Below are positions 24,493-33,175 of a stretch of DNA of 38,548 nucleotides, in pieces; positions within the stretch are counted from its first letter, which is position 1, and the number at the start of each line of letters is the position of its first letter. Under the pieces are notes generated by a model, which was not told where the DNA came from, ran no database searches, and saw only the letters and a program-made list of their open reading frames with translations. The translations under genes were made by a program, and so were the position numbers. Source of the DNA: Flavobacteriaceae bacterium UBA2765 (lineage in GTDB: Bacteria > Bacteroidota > Bacteroidia > Flavobacteriales > Flavobacteriaceae); assembly GCA_002352665.1 (NCBI GenBank), contig DEIV01000121.1, positions 1-38,548 on the forward strand, written 5' to 3'.

Positions 24493-26927
24493 TGTTTAGC
24501 CTTAAAATGTTCTTTTACTGCCAAAGCAAGAAACATATAGTTGGTAGCACCACCGCCCATTACATATTCAGTTTGTTGCCAAAAGAAAGGCCAAATCTTT
24601 AATTCGGGTAAGTCGGGGCGAATTAATGCTGTTCCTGAAATAGAACCGCCCGGTATAAAAGACCAATCAGCTCTATTTACACCATAAGCCACAGTAGCCG
24701 ATTTTGAACCAACTCCAGATATAAACGACATTGTGTTTTCTCCAGGGTGAACGCCTAATACAAAATTGAATGCGTTAATAAAAAAATCTGATGTAGCTAA
24801 ATCAGGCCAGCTTTTATGAAAGAAGTATTGTTCTTTTCCAAACTGTTGAATAGTCCAGCCAGCTCCCCAAATATTTGGTTTGTAGGGTACTCCAAACGGA
24901 GATTCTTTAGATGCTTCATTTAGATGCTTCTGATATTTTTGAACAGCAGCATCAACCGATTTAATAAAGCTTTTGTCTTTTATATAAGGCATTACACGAC
25001 CAATTATCCATCCCGATCTATCAATGTCTTTTACAATTTCATTTTCCAGAGCAATCAATTCCTTAAGCAATACTTTGTCTTGTGTGGTTATGATCAGTTC
25101 GGCCAGTGCTTTAATTTTTGAAGAGTTGTTTGCTTTATTTTTTGCTCTACCATATAATTTTAAAGCGGTATCTAGACACTCTTTACTTAGAGCTGGGTTA
25201 GACTTTCTTAATACACGTGTTGCAGCAGCAAGACCAGATACAACATATAATTCGCGGTTAGGATTGTCTTCTGTAAAAACTAATCGGTCATCCATAGGCA
25301 TGCCTGATGTTTTTGTATAGGGAATGTTATCAGTCATAACCGAAGCGTCTCCTAAAAGGGTATATTGTCTTATATCTGAGCAAATAATACCTCTATAAAG
25401 CCTATCCATAGTTCTAGTAGCTGCTAATATACTAAGCAAACCATGTTCAATTTGTTGCAGTGCATCAGATTTTCCATCTGGAGTATGTATCTCTACAAGA
25501 TGGTTTTTTTGGTCAATGAGTGTAGCATCATAATCCAATCCAAATTCTTCAACCATTAGAGCCAGATTCCAGACTGTTCCAATTTGAGATTCTACACGCA
25601 AATCATAATCACCAGCATCATGCCAGCCTCCTTTATTCAAGCCTTCAACACCTTCAAGAGGTTGAAAAGAAGTCAGGGTAGAAGACCCTTGTACATAACC
25701 ATCAAAGTGGTTAGTGTTTACAGGAGCCATTAACGCATCATCGTGGTGACAGTGCCCGTGCCAAACGCGGTATTTCTCGTTCACACGCATATGACACATT
25801 TGCACAGGTAAGTAGTATTCTAAAGTTGGTTGCCAAACATGTCTTTCGAAAATAACATCACTTATTTGAAAAGGATTCGATTCGACTCCAGCATAAGAGA
25901 ATTGATAAACTCCAGTAGCTTTGATATGGCTAAAATCCCATTCGAAATAGTTATAACGTAAAAATTGACCCCATAACTCAGGTTGACTAGATTCTACCTC
26001 CGTTTTACCGTTTTCTGATATTCTGAATAATTTTAGACCCTCAGATGTTTTAGTTGATTTGCCTGTTTCTATTAATACATTCTTTTTCTGATTAGTGTGG
26101 TAGCCAACTTGTGAAACATGGATGGCAGGAATGTATTTCCAATCTTTTACCACATTAGGGGCGATCGTCCATTCTAATGCATTCTCAGTTTTCCCTTTTG
26201 GTATTAGCGAACGAACAATAAACCAACCATTGTTATGATTAGTGCGGCCATCCCAAAGCTGTAATTCGTTTTCACTAGTTATTGTAAGTCGCTGTAAGTC
26301 TTCTTCAGGAGCAACGGTTAATTTTTTTCCTATTGCCAGAGGTAATGCAATTTTTTGATTATTAGGGTTTAATGGACCATTTGGTTGGATAGGAAATAAA
26401 CCCACTTGCTTATCCATCAAATAAGATTTTCCAAATAAACCTCCTGGAAATAACTCGAAATTGAACCCTATTTTTCCATAATACTCTTTAGGAATAGGAG
26501 CGTCTAAATGTACTTGTATTTTAAATGAGCTTCCCTCAGTAGGGGTTACAGAAACACTGTATTTCAAAATAAAGTCAGGGTATTTTATAGGGTTAAAACC
26601 TTTCATATTTTTGGATGGATCGGGGTACTGTAGTACTTGCGAAATAGTATTTGATTCTTTGTTTATTATTAACTTTTCCCCTTTGGGGACAGGAGACCAT
26701 TGTCCTGGAGATTCTTCTAACCGCAAATCACCATTGGCTGCTGTTCTAACTCCATGCTGAATAATGGTAACCCCTGTTTGATGTCCATCTGGGTATATGT
26801 CGCTAAAAACGGTAACATTGAGGCCAGGCATTTCAAAATAGCCTTGTTCGTTAATTTTTAAACTGTTTTGAGCAAAAGCTGACAGTTGGAATGTTGCAAT
26901 TATTAAAACTAAAAGGAGATTTCTCAT
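24489..26927 (-). CDS. Glycoside hydrolase family 9 protein
   Basis: An exported glycoside hydrolase of 812 residues. The frame is open back to 27050, but the start is set at ATG 26927 because MRNLLLVLIIATFQLSAFAQ, split as MRNLLLVLII and ATFQLSAFAQ, is a complete signal peptide. An N-terminal beta-rich region (20-265) of unknown type is followed by the Ig-like cellulase N-domain (HVSQVGYHTN at about 270) and the GH9 (alpha/alpha)6 barrel: GGWHDAGDYD supplies the catalytic base pair (D437, D440), NFVLGVHPG is the conserved active-site loop, and TEYVMGGGATN supplies the acid (E787). GH9 includes endoglucanases and exo-glucosaminidases; which applies is not clear. It overlaps the CBM9-like gene by 4 bases. 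Confidence 0.88.
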   Translation of the reverse strand: MRNLLLVLIIATFQLSAFAQNSLKINEQGYFEMPGLNVTVFSDIYPDGHQTGVTIIQHGVRTAANGDLRLEESPGQWSPVPKGEKLIINKESNTISQVLQYPDPSKNMKGFNPIKYPDFILKYSVSVTPTEGSSFKIQVHLDAPIPKEYYGKIGFNFELFPGGLFGKSYLMDKQVGLFPIQPNGPLNPNNQKIALPLAIGKKLTVAPEEDLQRLTITSENELQLWDGRTNHNNGWFIVRSLIPKGKTENALEWTIAPNVVKDWKYIPAIHVSQVGYHTNQKKNVLIETGKSTKTSEGLKLFRISENGKTEVESSQPELWGQFLRYNYFEWDFSHIKATGVYQFSYAGVESNPFQISDVIFERHVWQPTLEYYLPVQMCHMRVNEKYRVWHGHCHHDDALMAPVNTNHFDGYVQGSSTLTSFQPLEGVEGLNKGGWHDAGDYDLRVESQIGTVWNLALMVEEFGLDYDATLIDQKNHLVEIHTPDGKSDALQQIEHGLLSILAATRTMDRLYRGIICSDIRQYTLLGDASVMTDNIPYTKTSGMPMDDRLVFTEDNPNRELYVVSGLAAATRVLRKSNPALSKECLDTALKLYGRAKNKANNSSKIKALAELIITTQDKVLLKELIALENEIVKDIDRSGWIIGRVMPYIKDKSFIKSVDAAVQKYQKHLNEASKESPFGVPYKPNIWGAGWTIQQFGKEQYFFHKSWPDLATSDFFINAFNFVLGVHPGENTMSFISGVGSKSATVAYGVNRADWSFIPGGSISGTALIRPDLPELKIWPFFWQQTEYVMGGGATNYMFLALAVKEHFKAKQ

Positions 26928-27384
26928 TACTGTTATTATTTTATATGATGCATAGTTGTCAAATAGTATAGCTATAATTTCATAGCATCGATGGAAAAGC
27001 AGTAATTGAGTATCTTTAGAGATCATCAAAAAATAAAGATATGGAAACATAAATTACTGCCTATTCAAAGTTATACATTGGTATTGAATTATTCACTTAA
27101 AATTTAGTTTTTTTGGTGTTCATGAATGCTTTGTGTTTCATAAGCGAAGCCGGAAAATACAATATAGTATAGATTTATTGGAAAGACCTTCAATAGGTCA
27201 TCAGATCTGATAATGTAATCTTATTATCGAAAGCAAAGGAGAAAAAATGAAAGAAGTATCATTATCAAAACATCCCAAACAAGAATATGAACTCATTAAA
27301 AACTTATCCTCTCACGAGCCGGTAAATATTAGCTTTGAAGAACTTGGCTATTGCTTTTTATAGGAGCTATTGTAATAAAATATT
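26928..27384. other. 457-base gap with one very short reading frame
   Basis: No standard gene. A plus-strand frame of 38 codons (27247-27363) is the only candidate and is listed separately. The rest is A/T-rich intergenic sequence next to a zone of gene decay. Confidence 0.5.
27247..27363 (+). CDS. Possible 38-residue remnant or small protein
   Basis: ATG at 27247 is preceded by AAAGGAG with 5 bases between, a good Shine-Dalgarno site, which is unusual here. The product begins MKEVSLSKHPKQEYEL and contains EPVNISFEELGYCFL. It ends at TAG and reads like the N-terminus of a longer cytoplasmic protein. Next to the Fic and lipoprotein remnants it is most likely another truncated gene. No family recognised. 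Confidence 0.35.
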   Translation: MKEVSLSKHPKQEYELIKNLSSHEPVNISFEELGYCFL

Positions 27385-27873
27385 TTATTTGAATAATTTT
27401 GTATATTCTCTAAACAAATAAATTTTTCCTCTTTTAGCTCCGGTTATTTCAGTTAGTATTTCAAGTTTTTCTACATCATCGATTAGTTTATACACTGTGG
27501 GAGAGGAAAGATTTGTTAGTTCTTTTACTCTTGGGCATCTATTATTGGTCTTTAAAAGAAATGATTTAAAATAAGTTGTGCATTATGCGATCTACTTCCT
27601 AATGTTTCAACTTTAAATTCAACTTTTTTTTGTAACCTTAAAATACTGTCAAATGTACTTATGGTACTTTTAGCGATTTCTATAACTCCTGCCAAGAAAA
27701 ATTTAAACCATTGAGTTAAATCATCTTTTTCTCTAACTCTGGTGAGATTGTTGTAATATAGAATAGGTTTTTTTAGAACCTCTTTGTCCACTAAATATAA
27801 AGAAATTATTAAGCGACCTACTCTTCCATTACCATCTTAAATGGATGGATAGTTTGAAATTTCAACAATATCA
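27385..27873 (-). pseudogene. Fic-domain protein remnant (N-terminus lost, two frameshifts)
   Basis: The minus strand encodes the last third or so of a Fic protein, an AMP-transferase type that modifies target proteins. The active-site loop is split: FQTIHPF is read in one frame (to about 27841), and DGNGRVGRLI in the next, where a base is missing near 27839; together they give the HPFxDGNGR signature. The following VREKDDLTQWFKFFLAGVIE is the usual helix of Bacteroidota Fic proteins. A second shift near 27553 leads to the winged-helix tail (RCPRVKELTNLSSPTVYKLI, ending REYTKLFK, stop 27385-27387). Nothing of the N-terminal half is present upstream. The gene is dead. Confidence 0.82.
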
Positions 27874-28458
27874 TTAGAATTGAATTTGATTATTAACTCC
27901 ACCAATCGTGATTCTTTTTTAGTTGCCATTGTATAATCAAGAATGACATCATAATCAATCCATTTATATTTGGCTTCTACAATAGTATTCTTTATCATTT
28001 TTTTGAGTTTATTTATATTTCCTCCATTTAGTTGAATAAAATTATTCTCGGTGTATATTTCCTCAAATTTTTTATTTTCAAAAATAAATAAATAGTAATC
28101 TAGACTCCAACCTAAACAATAAACTGCAGATGGAAACTGCAATTCTATTCCGCCATCAATAATCCATTGATTTTTTTTAGGAAGTTCAAAATATCTTTTT
28201 ACCTTTTTCAGTAGATGAAGAAGTTAAAAAATGGGATTCAGTTGCTATTTTATTTTTTGTGTAAAATTCAGTTATTTTTTGGAGATTTAATTCAGAGGTG
28301 TCTTTATCGTGAAAATAATATTCTTTATAACTAATAGTTGGAGTCAAGTTTTTATCAAACTCAATTATTGTTGGACTAATTCTAACTATTTTATTAACCT
28401 CTTTTTTATCTTTTCAACTTATAAAAAAGACTAAAACTATTGTTATCAATCTGTACAT
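27837..28458 (-). pseudogene. Decayed lipoprotein gene with TGA at the lipobox Cys
   Basis: From ATG at 28458 the minus strand reads MYRLITIVLVFFIS, then TGA (28414-28416) exactly where the lipobox Cys (TGC/TGT) is expected, then KDKKEVNKIVRISPTIIEF in frame. A frameshift near 28205-28215 joins HFLTSSSTEK to VKRYFELPKKNQWIIDGG, and the frame continues to TAA at 27837-27839. The restored product would be a lipoprotein of about 205 residues; no family is recognised. The last 35 bases overlap the start of the Fic remnant in another frame, so the two dead genes meet at a probable deletion junction. Confidence 0.7.
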
Positions 28459-28584
28459 TTCAAATGTTCAACAATGTTTAAGCTCGTATGTTAGTACAAG
28501 TCAATTAATTTAGGTATAAATATATGACATTTAGAGGGTGTATAACAAAACCAGCATGAGGGATAGGAAGATTGGGCTCGATAT

Positions 28585-29355
28585 TCAATTGGACTCATTC
28601 GTTTTTAATTCCTTTTCAATTCTATCTTTTACAATAGTTAATATCCTTTTAATATCGTCAATCCTAGTCAAAGAATCATTATTAAAATCCATTAAAGTAT
28701 GGGCGTATTCATGGTTTGGATATAATTCATCAATTACATTTCTTGTTGTTTGAATTACTGTTCCACGATGATTATACTCTCCTGTTTTTTCAATAGAGGC
28801 AATTTTTATTGAACAAAACAAACTCCAAATGTTATTCAATTTATCCGTATCGCAATTTCTATCATCTTTTTGGTGCCAAGTTGTTGAATCTTTCAAATAA
28901 TCAGTGGATAAATCTAATATCTCTAAATCAATTTTTGTTGCAGAAGGACAATACCAGTAATCATATGAAAAGGTTAATTTGTTGTTTACAATTCTATGTC
29001 TATCCCAAGGATACCAACCATTAGATGTTTTCATAAAAATAGTAGTTGTATCATTATATGACACCAATGAATATTTAATCTCAGTTGTTTTGTCGTTTGG
29101 AAAAATAAAATCTCCTCTAATTTCATTATTACCAATAATTGTAAATAAATAATTAATGCTTAAACTGTCTTTTGAAAAATCAGGTGGTAAGTTCATAGAA
29201 ATATCATACCCTTCAAACTGAAGACTACTTCCCAGTAATTTACCCTCGGTTAGTTCTAAAGTATATTCAACACATGTCTCACAAATCGCATCTTGTCCAA
29301 ATGTAGTTTGGGTAATTAAAATTACATGTCCTAAAATTATCAGTAATAGTTTCAT
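28585..29355 (-). CDS. Exported protein of unknown function
   Basis: A 256-residue protein with a Sec signal peptide (LITQTTFGQ, about 21 residues). The mature part has several Cys (ICETCVEY near the start, YWYCPS, DRNC, LFCS), which may form disulfides outside the cytoplasm. The middle is beta-rich (INYLFTIIGNNEIRGDFIFP) and the C-terminus is a charged helix (RIDDIKRILTIVKDRIEKEL). No family or motif was recognised. It has no co-directional neighbour close by; the gene decay zone lies just downstream. Confidence 0.65.
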   Translation of the reverse strand: MKLLLIILGHVILITQTTFGQDAICETCVEYTLELTEGKLLGSSLQFEGYDISMNLPPDFSKDSLSINYLFTIIGNNEIRGDFIFPNDKTTEIKYSLVSYNDTTTIFMKTSNGWYPWDRHRIVNNKLTFSYDYWYCPSATKIDLEILDLSTDYLKDSTTWHQKDDRNCDTDKLNNIWSLFCSIKIASIEKTGEYNHRGTVIQTTRNVIDELYPNHEYAHTLMDFNNDSLTRIDDIKRILTIVKDRIEKELKTNESN

Positions 29356-29567
29356 TTATATTTGGTCAACAATTGGTACTCAACAATAGTATATTCACAT
29401 TACGTTTATCTGCGTAATGCCAATAAAGGTAAAAATAATTCTAAATAAAGCCGATACAAGTATGATATTTATAAATAAAAATTATCCGTTTTTAACTGTC
29501 TATAAATGGATAATAAAATTAATGCCCAAATAGCAATTGAATTCCATTTTATAAACCCTCTTTTATT

Positions 29568-29575
29568 TATCTTTG
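29568..29575 (+). promoter_or_regulatory. Bacteroidota -7 promoter box for the thioesterase gene
   Basis: TATCTTTG followed by CA is a full-match -7 box. The in-frame TTG at 29573 lies inside this box and so cannot be the translation start; the ATG at 29600, 24 bases downstream, is the start. Confidence 0.6.
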
Positions 29576-29599
29576 CAGGAAACAATAAACAATTTTAAA

Positions 29600-30112
29600 A
29601 TGCCTACCAAAAGTCCAAAAGATTCATTGACTATTTTAACTGATATGGTTTTACCCGGAGAAACCAATGCCTTAAACAATTTATTTGGTGGCGAACTATT
29701 GGCTAGAATGGATAGAGCTTGCAGTATTGCAGCACAAAGGCATTCTAGTAGAATAGTGGTTACGGCGTCTGTAAATCATGTTGCCTTTAATAAAGCCGTA
29801 CCTGTTGGTAGTGTTGTTATAGTTGAAGCTAAAGTATCTAGAGCTTTTAATTCTTCTATGGAGATCTATGCTGATGTTTGGACAGAAGATAGAGAAAGCG
29901 GTCAAAAAACCAAAGTAAACGAAGGTATTTATACGTTTGTGGCAGTAGATAGAACTGGAACTCCAGTTAAAGTTCCCGCCATTGCACCTGAAACCGAATT
30001 AGAACAAGAACGCTATGACGGAGCTTTGCGTAGAAAACAATTAAGTTTGGTATTATCAGGTAAAATGAAACCTGTAGATGCTAATGAACTAAGAGCTCTT
30101 TTTACTAGCTAG
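29600..30112 (+). CDS. Acyl-CoA thioesterase (YciA/hotdog family)
   Basis: A hotdog-fold acyl-CoA hydrolase of 170 residues, which splits acyl-CoA to free acid and CoA in the cytoplasm. Signature segments are ETNALNNLFGGELLARMDR (catalytic Asn/Asp and helix), SVNHVAFNKAVPVGSVV and VNEGIYTFVAVDRTG. The length matches single-domain hexameric thioesterases of the YciA/ACOT type. The start is placed at ATG 29600 (see the promoter). The stop TAG overlaps the stop of the convergent EnvC-like gene: the four bases CTAG at 30109-30112 serve both. Confidence 0.92.
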   Translation: MPTKSPKDSLTILTDMVLPGETNALNNLFGGELLARMDRACSIAAQRHSSRIVVTASVNHVAFNKAVPVGSVVIVEAKVSRAFNSSMEIYADVWTEDRESGQKTKVNEGIYTFVAVDRTGTPVKVPAIAPETELEQERYDGALRRKQLSLVLSGKMKPVDANELRALFTS

Positions 30113-31320
30113 AGTATCTTTCCAATCCAAGGTTCAGGATTTAGTTTTTGGGTTTCTTTAAATAAGCTAAAAATCAATATTGTTTTTCCGGTAACAGCAT
30201 CAGTATGAATGGTTCCAATTTCTTGATTGGTAGTAATTTGATCGCCTAATTTTACCATTACATTGTCTAAATTCTTATAGGCTGTTATATAATTACCATG
30301 CTGAATTAATACCAATTTTTTTCTACCGGATTGCAATTGAATGGACATAACCTTACCCTTAAAAACCGATTTGGCTTTAGATCCTTTTTCTGTAGCAATA
30401 TGTATTCCACTACTTTGCATAGTTATTCCTGCTAGTGTAGGATGTGGTTGCGTTCCATACTTTCTGGTCACCAACCCTTTTTTTAGCGGCCAAGGTAATT
30501 TGCCTTTATTGGCAACAAAACTACTGGCTAAATTTTTATCTTCAGGGGTCAAATGAAAACCTGAAGAGGACTTTTTTCCTGTCCCTTTTTTAGATTTTTT
30601 TATCGCTTCAGCAATTAATCGTTCTATCGCTTTGTCTATTTTTCGCTCTTCAGCTTGTTTATTTTTTATCTCAGCAATATATTTTTGCTCCTTAGCCTTA
30701 ACTTTGCCAACTAATTTTACTTGAGAATTCTTTTCTTTATCAACACTATCTTTCTGTTTAACATGTAAGCCTAATAACAATCTTTTTTCATCTTCTTTAG
30801 TTCGTAAAGAATCGGTTAATACACCCAATTTATTAGTAGAAAATTTAATGCGTTCTCCTTGCTGTTTTCTATAATTAGCATATTGATTTAGATATTGTAT
30901 CCGTTTGTAGGCTTGTGTAAAATTTTCTGAAGAAAGTAAGAACATCAATCTACTTTGCTTGTTTTTGCTTTTGTACGATTTAACCACCATGTCTGCATAA
31001 TCTTGCTTTAGAATGGTCAATTCTTTTTCAAGAGATGTAATTTCTTTTTCGTTGATAGCAATTTCATTGGCTAATTTTTCTGCCTCTGCCTGAATAGTTC
31101 TGATTAACCGAGAACGTACACTTATAATTTTATTTAAATCGTCAAGCTCAGAAAGTAAAGTTTCAGCTTCTTTTTTAGATTTAAAAAGAAGATTTTGTGT
31201 TTCCTTAATTTCCTGTTGTAGTTGTTTTCTCTTTTTTTCTAATTGATTCTTAGATTGACCTATTGAAGAGAAGGAGAAGACAATAGAAAATAAAATAAAA
31301 AATATAACTCTTAATTTCAT
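30109..31320 (-). CDS. EnvC-like murein hydrolase activator with degenerate LytM (M23) domain
   Basis: A 403-residue exported protein. A signal peptide (SFSSIGQ, about 21) is followed by two long coiled-coil segments (about 25-125 and 165-245) and a C-terminal LytM/M23 domain (about 285-400). The Zn ligands are lost: HxGxD reads SSGIH, the late HxH motif reads IFS, and the YxHL motif is YKNL. EnvC and NlpD are activators of amidases with just such inactive LytM domains, so this is an activator rather than a peptidase. It is the last gene of a four-gene operon with DUF4292, TPR and nucleotidyltransferase genes. Confidence 0.88.
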   Translation of the reverse strand: MKLRVIFFILFSIVFSFSSIGQSKNQLEKKRKQLQQEIKETQNLLFKSKKEAETLLSELDDLNKIISVRSRLIRTIQAEAEKLANEIAINEKEITSLEKELTILKQDYADMVVKSYKSKNKQSRLMFLLSSENFTQAYKRIQYLNQYANYRKQQGERIKFSTNKLGVLTDSLRTKEDEKRLLLGLHVKQKDSVDKEKNSQVKLVGKVKAKEQKYIAEIKNKQAEERKIDKAIERLIAEAIKKSKKGTGKKSSSGFHLTPEDKNLASSFVANKGKLPWPLKKGLVTRKYGTQPHPTLAGITMQSSGIHIATEKGSKAKSVFKGKVMSIQLQSGRKKLVLIQHGNYITAYKNLDNVMVKLGDQITTNQEIGTIHTDAVTGKTILIFSLFKETQKLNPEPWIGKIL

Positions 31321-31391
31321 ATTACAAAACTATCTTTTTTTACTTAAACCACATTTTTATATAAAATAACATTTCAACAAAGTTAATAATC

Positions 31392-32168
31392 CTATTTTAA
31401 TATAATTCTTTCATAATTTTTAGGTATCACAAAAGGAAAACTTACCGCATTATTAAATTCAACATTTCTATAATCAATTGATATGGTTGAGGTGTTTTTA
31501 GTGTCAGAAGCTGCAATAAAAATTTCCTTAGGAAATACCTCATCTTCTATTGTTGTATAGTTGTTATAAGTAATAATTAAAGTATTATTTTCATCCAATT
31601 GTTTAATTTGTTGACTGTTAATTTTAAAATTGATGGGGTTAATTAGAAATAAAATATCATACAAATTATTAGCTGCTTTTGGCCTAAGCAAGTAATTTTT
31701 TTGATCGATTTTTATATCAAATTTTTCTTTTTTCAGATCTAAAATCGCCTGTCCGAGTAATAGATTTTGTACTTTTTCAAAATCTAATTCTGTGCCTAAC
31801 CAATTACTTAACAAAGCAAAGTCGCCTTCAAAATAGGTTCTATTAATTTTTTCGTAATAACTAACCCTCTTTGGTGTTATTAAAATCTTTCCCACCGGAA
31901 AGCCTAATTTAGATAAACTGATCCAAATGGTTTCGTCCTTTTTTACCCTTAATGATGCGGTTACACTCGGTAAATTTGTTTTACCACTATATTTTACTTT
32001 TAATTTTGCATTGAAAGTTTGTTTGTCAAAAGCATTGGTATAATGGTTCTTTATAACCCTTTTTGAAGATAAGCCCGAATCAATATCCTTATTCATAATT
32101 TTGGTCGATTTACAGGCAGATACGAGCATCATTATAATGATGATATATGTAATTTTTTTTATAATCAT
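31392..32168 (-). CDS. DUF4292 lipoprotein (LolA/LolB-like fold suspected)
   Basis: A 258-residue lipoprotein with lipobox LVSAC (Cys 19). The sequence has the DUF4292 pattern: NAKLKVKYSGKTNLPSVTAS, DETIWISLSKLGFPVGKIL, then YYEKINRTYFEGDF and LSNWLGTELDFEKVQNLLLG. The half-barrel arrangement is similar to LolA/LolB lipoprotein carriers, but that is inference; no structure was compared. It is 71 bases upstream of the EnvC-like gene and 1 base downstream of the TPR gene. It probably acts at the inner face of the outer membrane. Confidence 0.83.
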   Translation of the reverse strand: MIIKKITYIIIIMMLVSACKSTKIMNKDIDSGLSSKRVIKNHYTNAFDKQTFNAKLKVKYSGKTNLPSVTASLRVKKDETIWISLSKLGFPVGKILITPKRVSYYEKINRTYFEGDFALLSNWLGTELDFEKVQNLLLGQAILDLKKEKFDIKIDQKNYLLRPKAANNLYDILFLINPINFKINSQQIKQLDENNTLIITYNNYTTIEDEVFPKEIFIAASDTKNTSTISIDYRNVEFNNAVSFPFVIPKNYERIILK

Positions 32169-32169
32169 T

Positions 32170-33168
32170 TTATGATTTGTTTTGACCTAAGGCCATCGCT
32201 TTTTTATAATATTTTGAGGCTTCAACATTATTATTCAACCCTTTATAGCTTAAGCTCATTTGCTCGTAAAAATCAGCTTTGAGCAAAGCATCATCAACAA
32301 TATAATCTATACCACTTTCTAAAATAGTTAAAGCTTTTTTATATTGTTTGGTATAATTTAATGCTGTTGCATTCATTAAATAAACAAAAGGTTGAGCTGG
32401 GAATAATTCCAAACCCTCTTTACTGTCTTTTTCTAATTCTAAATATCTTTTTTTAGCGTTTAACTTGCTTAAAATCTGCTTTAAAATTTGAAACGTCTTT
32501 TCAGCTTTATAGCTCGTTTTTAATTCATCAACAGTTTGATCTTCCAAAGGTTTGTTATTGGTTGGTATTATAGGTGTAGATACCTCACCTGTTAATAAAG
32601 ATTCCTTGAAAGGTATTAAATTGTCTGATAAAGTACCTTTTTTTTCTAAATCTAGTAATACTTGTCTGGCATCGTCTATCTGATTATTTTTAATATATAA
32701 ACTTACCAAATCTAATTCTGAGTCGCCATATTTATTCGCAATACGCTTTTGAATTTCCAGAGCGTCTTTATAGTTGTTTTGTGCATTATAAATATTTCTT
32801 AACAATAATTGAATAAATAAATTATCAATGTCTTGATCCAATGCTTTTTTAGTAAAAGTCTCGGCTTCAAAATATTTTTTTAATTCATAATAGTTTTTAC
32901 CAAATTCAAAATTTACTGCTTTATCATCAGTTTTAATATTTTGGCAATTTTCTAATGCAATTATGGCCTTATCAAAACTTCCAATGGCTTTGTATTGTAA
33001 TGCTTGAAAAAAGAAATCTTCAAAATTAAGTTCTTTTTGTTCTGCTTGAATTTCTTTATTGTTTTTCTGAGCCAAAAAAGCATCTGCTAAAGAGTCTTTT
33101 TGAGTGAACCCGATAAAAGAAACACTTAAAAAACATAAAACAATGCTATATTGAACTCTTTTTATCAT
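32170..33168 (-). CDS. Exported tetratricopeptide-repeat protein
   Basis: A 332-residue protein with a Sec signal peptide (SFIGFTQ, about residue 22) and several TPR helices: AIGSFDKAIIALENCQ, NFEFGKNYYELKKYFEAETF, RNIYNAQNNYKDALEIQK and, at the C-terminus, EQMSLSYKGLNNNVEASKYYKKAM. TPR arrays bind partner proteins; a periplasmic scaffold role is likely. It is followed after 1 base by the DUF4292 gene and preceded by the nucleotidyltransferase gene (7-base gap), so these genes are one operon. Confidence 0.86.
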   Translation of the reverse strand: MIKRVQYSIVLCFLSVSFIGFTQKDSLADAFLAQKNNKEIQAEQKELNFEDFFFQALQYKAIGSFDKAIIALENCQNIKTDDKAVNFEFGKNYYELKKYFEAETFTKKALDQDIDNLFIQLLLRNIYNAQNNYKDALEIQKRIANKYGDSELDLVSLYIKNNQIDDARQVLLDLEKKGTLSDNLIPFKESLLTGEVSTPIIPTNNKPLEDQTVDELKTSYKAEKTFQILKQILSKLNAKKRYLELEKDSKEGLELFPAQPFVYLMNATALNYTKQYKKALTILESGIDYIVDDALLKADFYEQMSLSYKGLNNNVEASKYYKKAMALGQNKS

Positions 33169-33175
33169 ATTTGTT

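Noticed and set aside
28405..28425. TGA at the lipobox as a selenocysteine codon
   Set aside because: The same gene has a frameshift and no selenocysteine insertion element is seen; Cys-to-stop mutation is simpler.
27385..28458. Active Fic toxin-antitoxin module
   Set aside because: The Fic frame is broken twice and lacks its N-terminal half, and the neighbour is a decayed lipoprotein rather than an antitoxin.
29573..29599. TTG start for the thioesterase adding nine residues
   Set aside because: The TTG is part of the TATCTTTG promoter box, so it lies upstream of the transcript.
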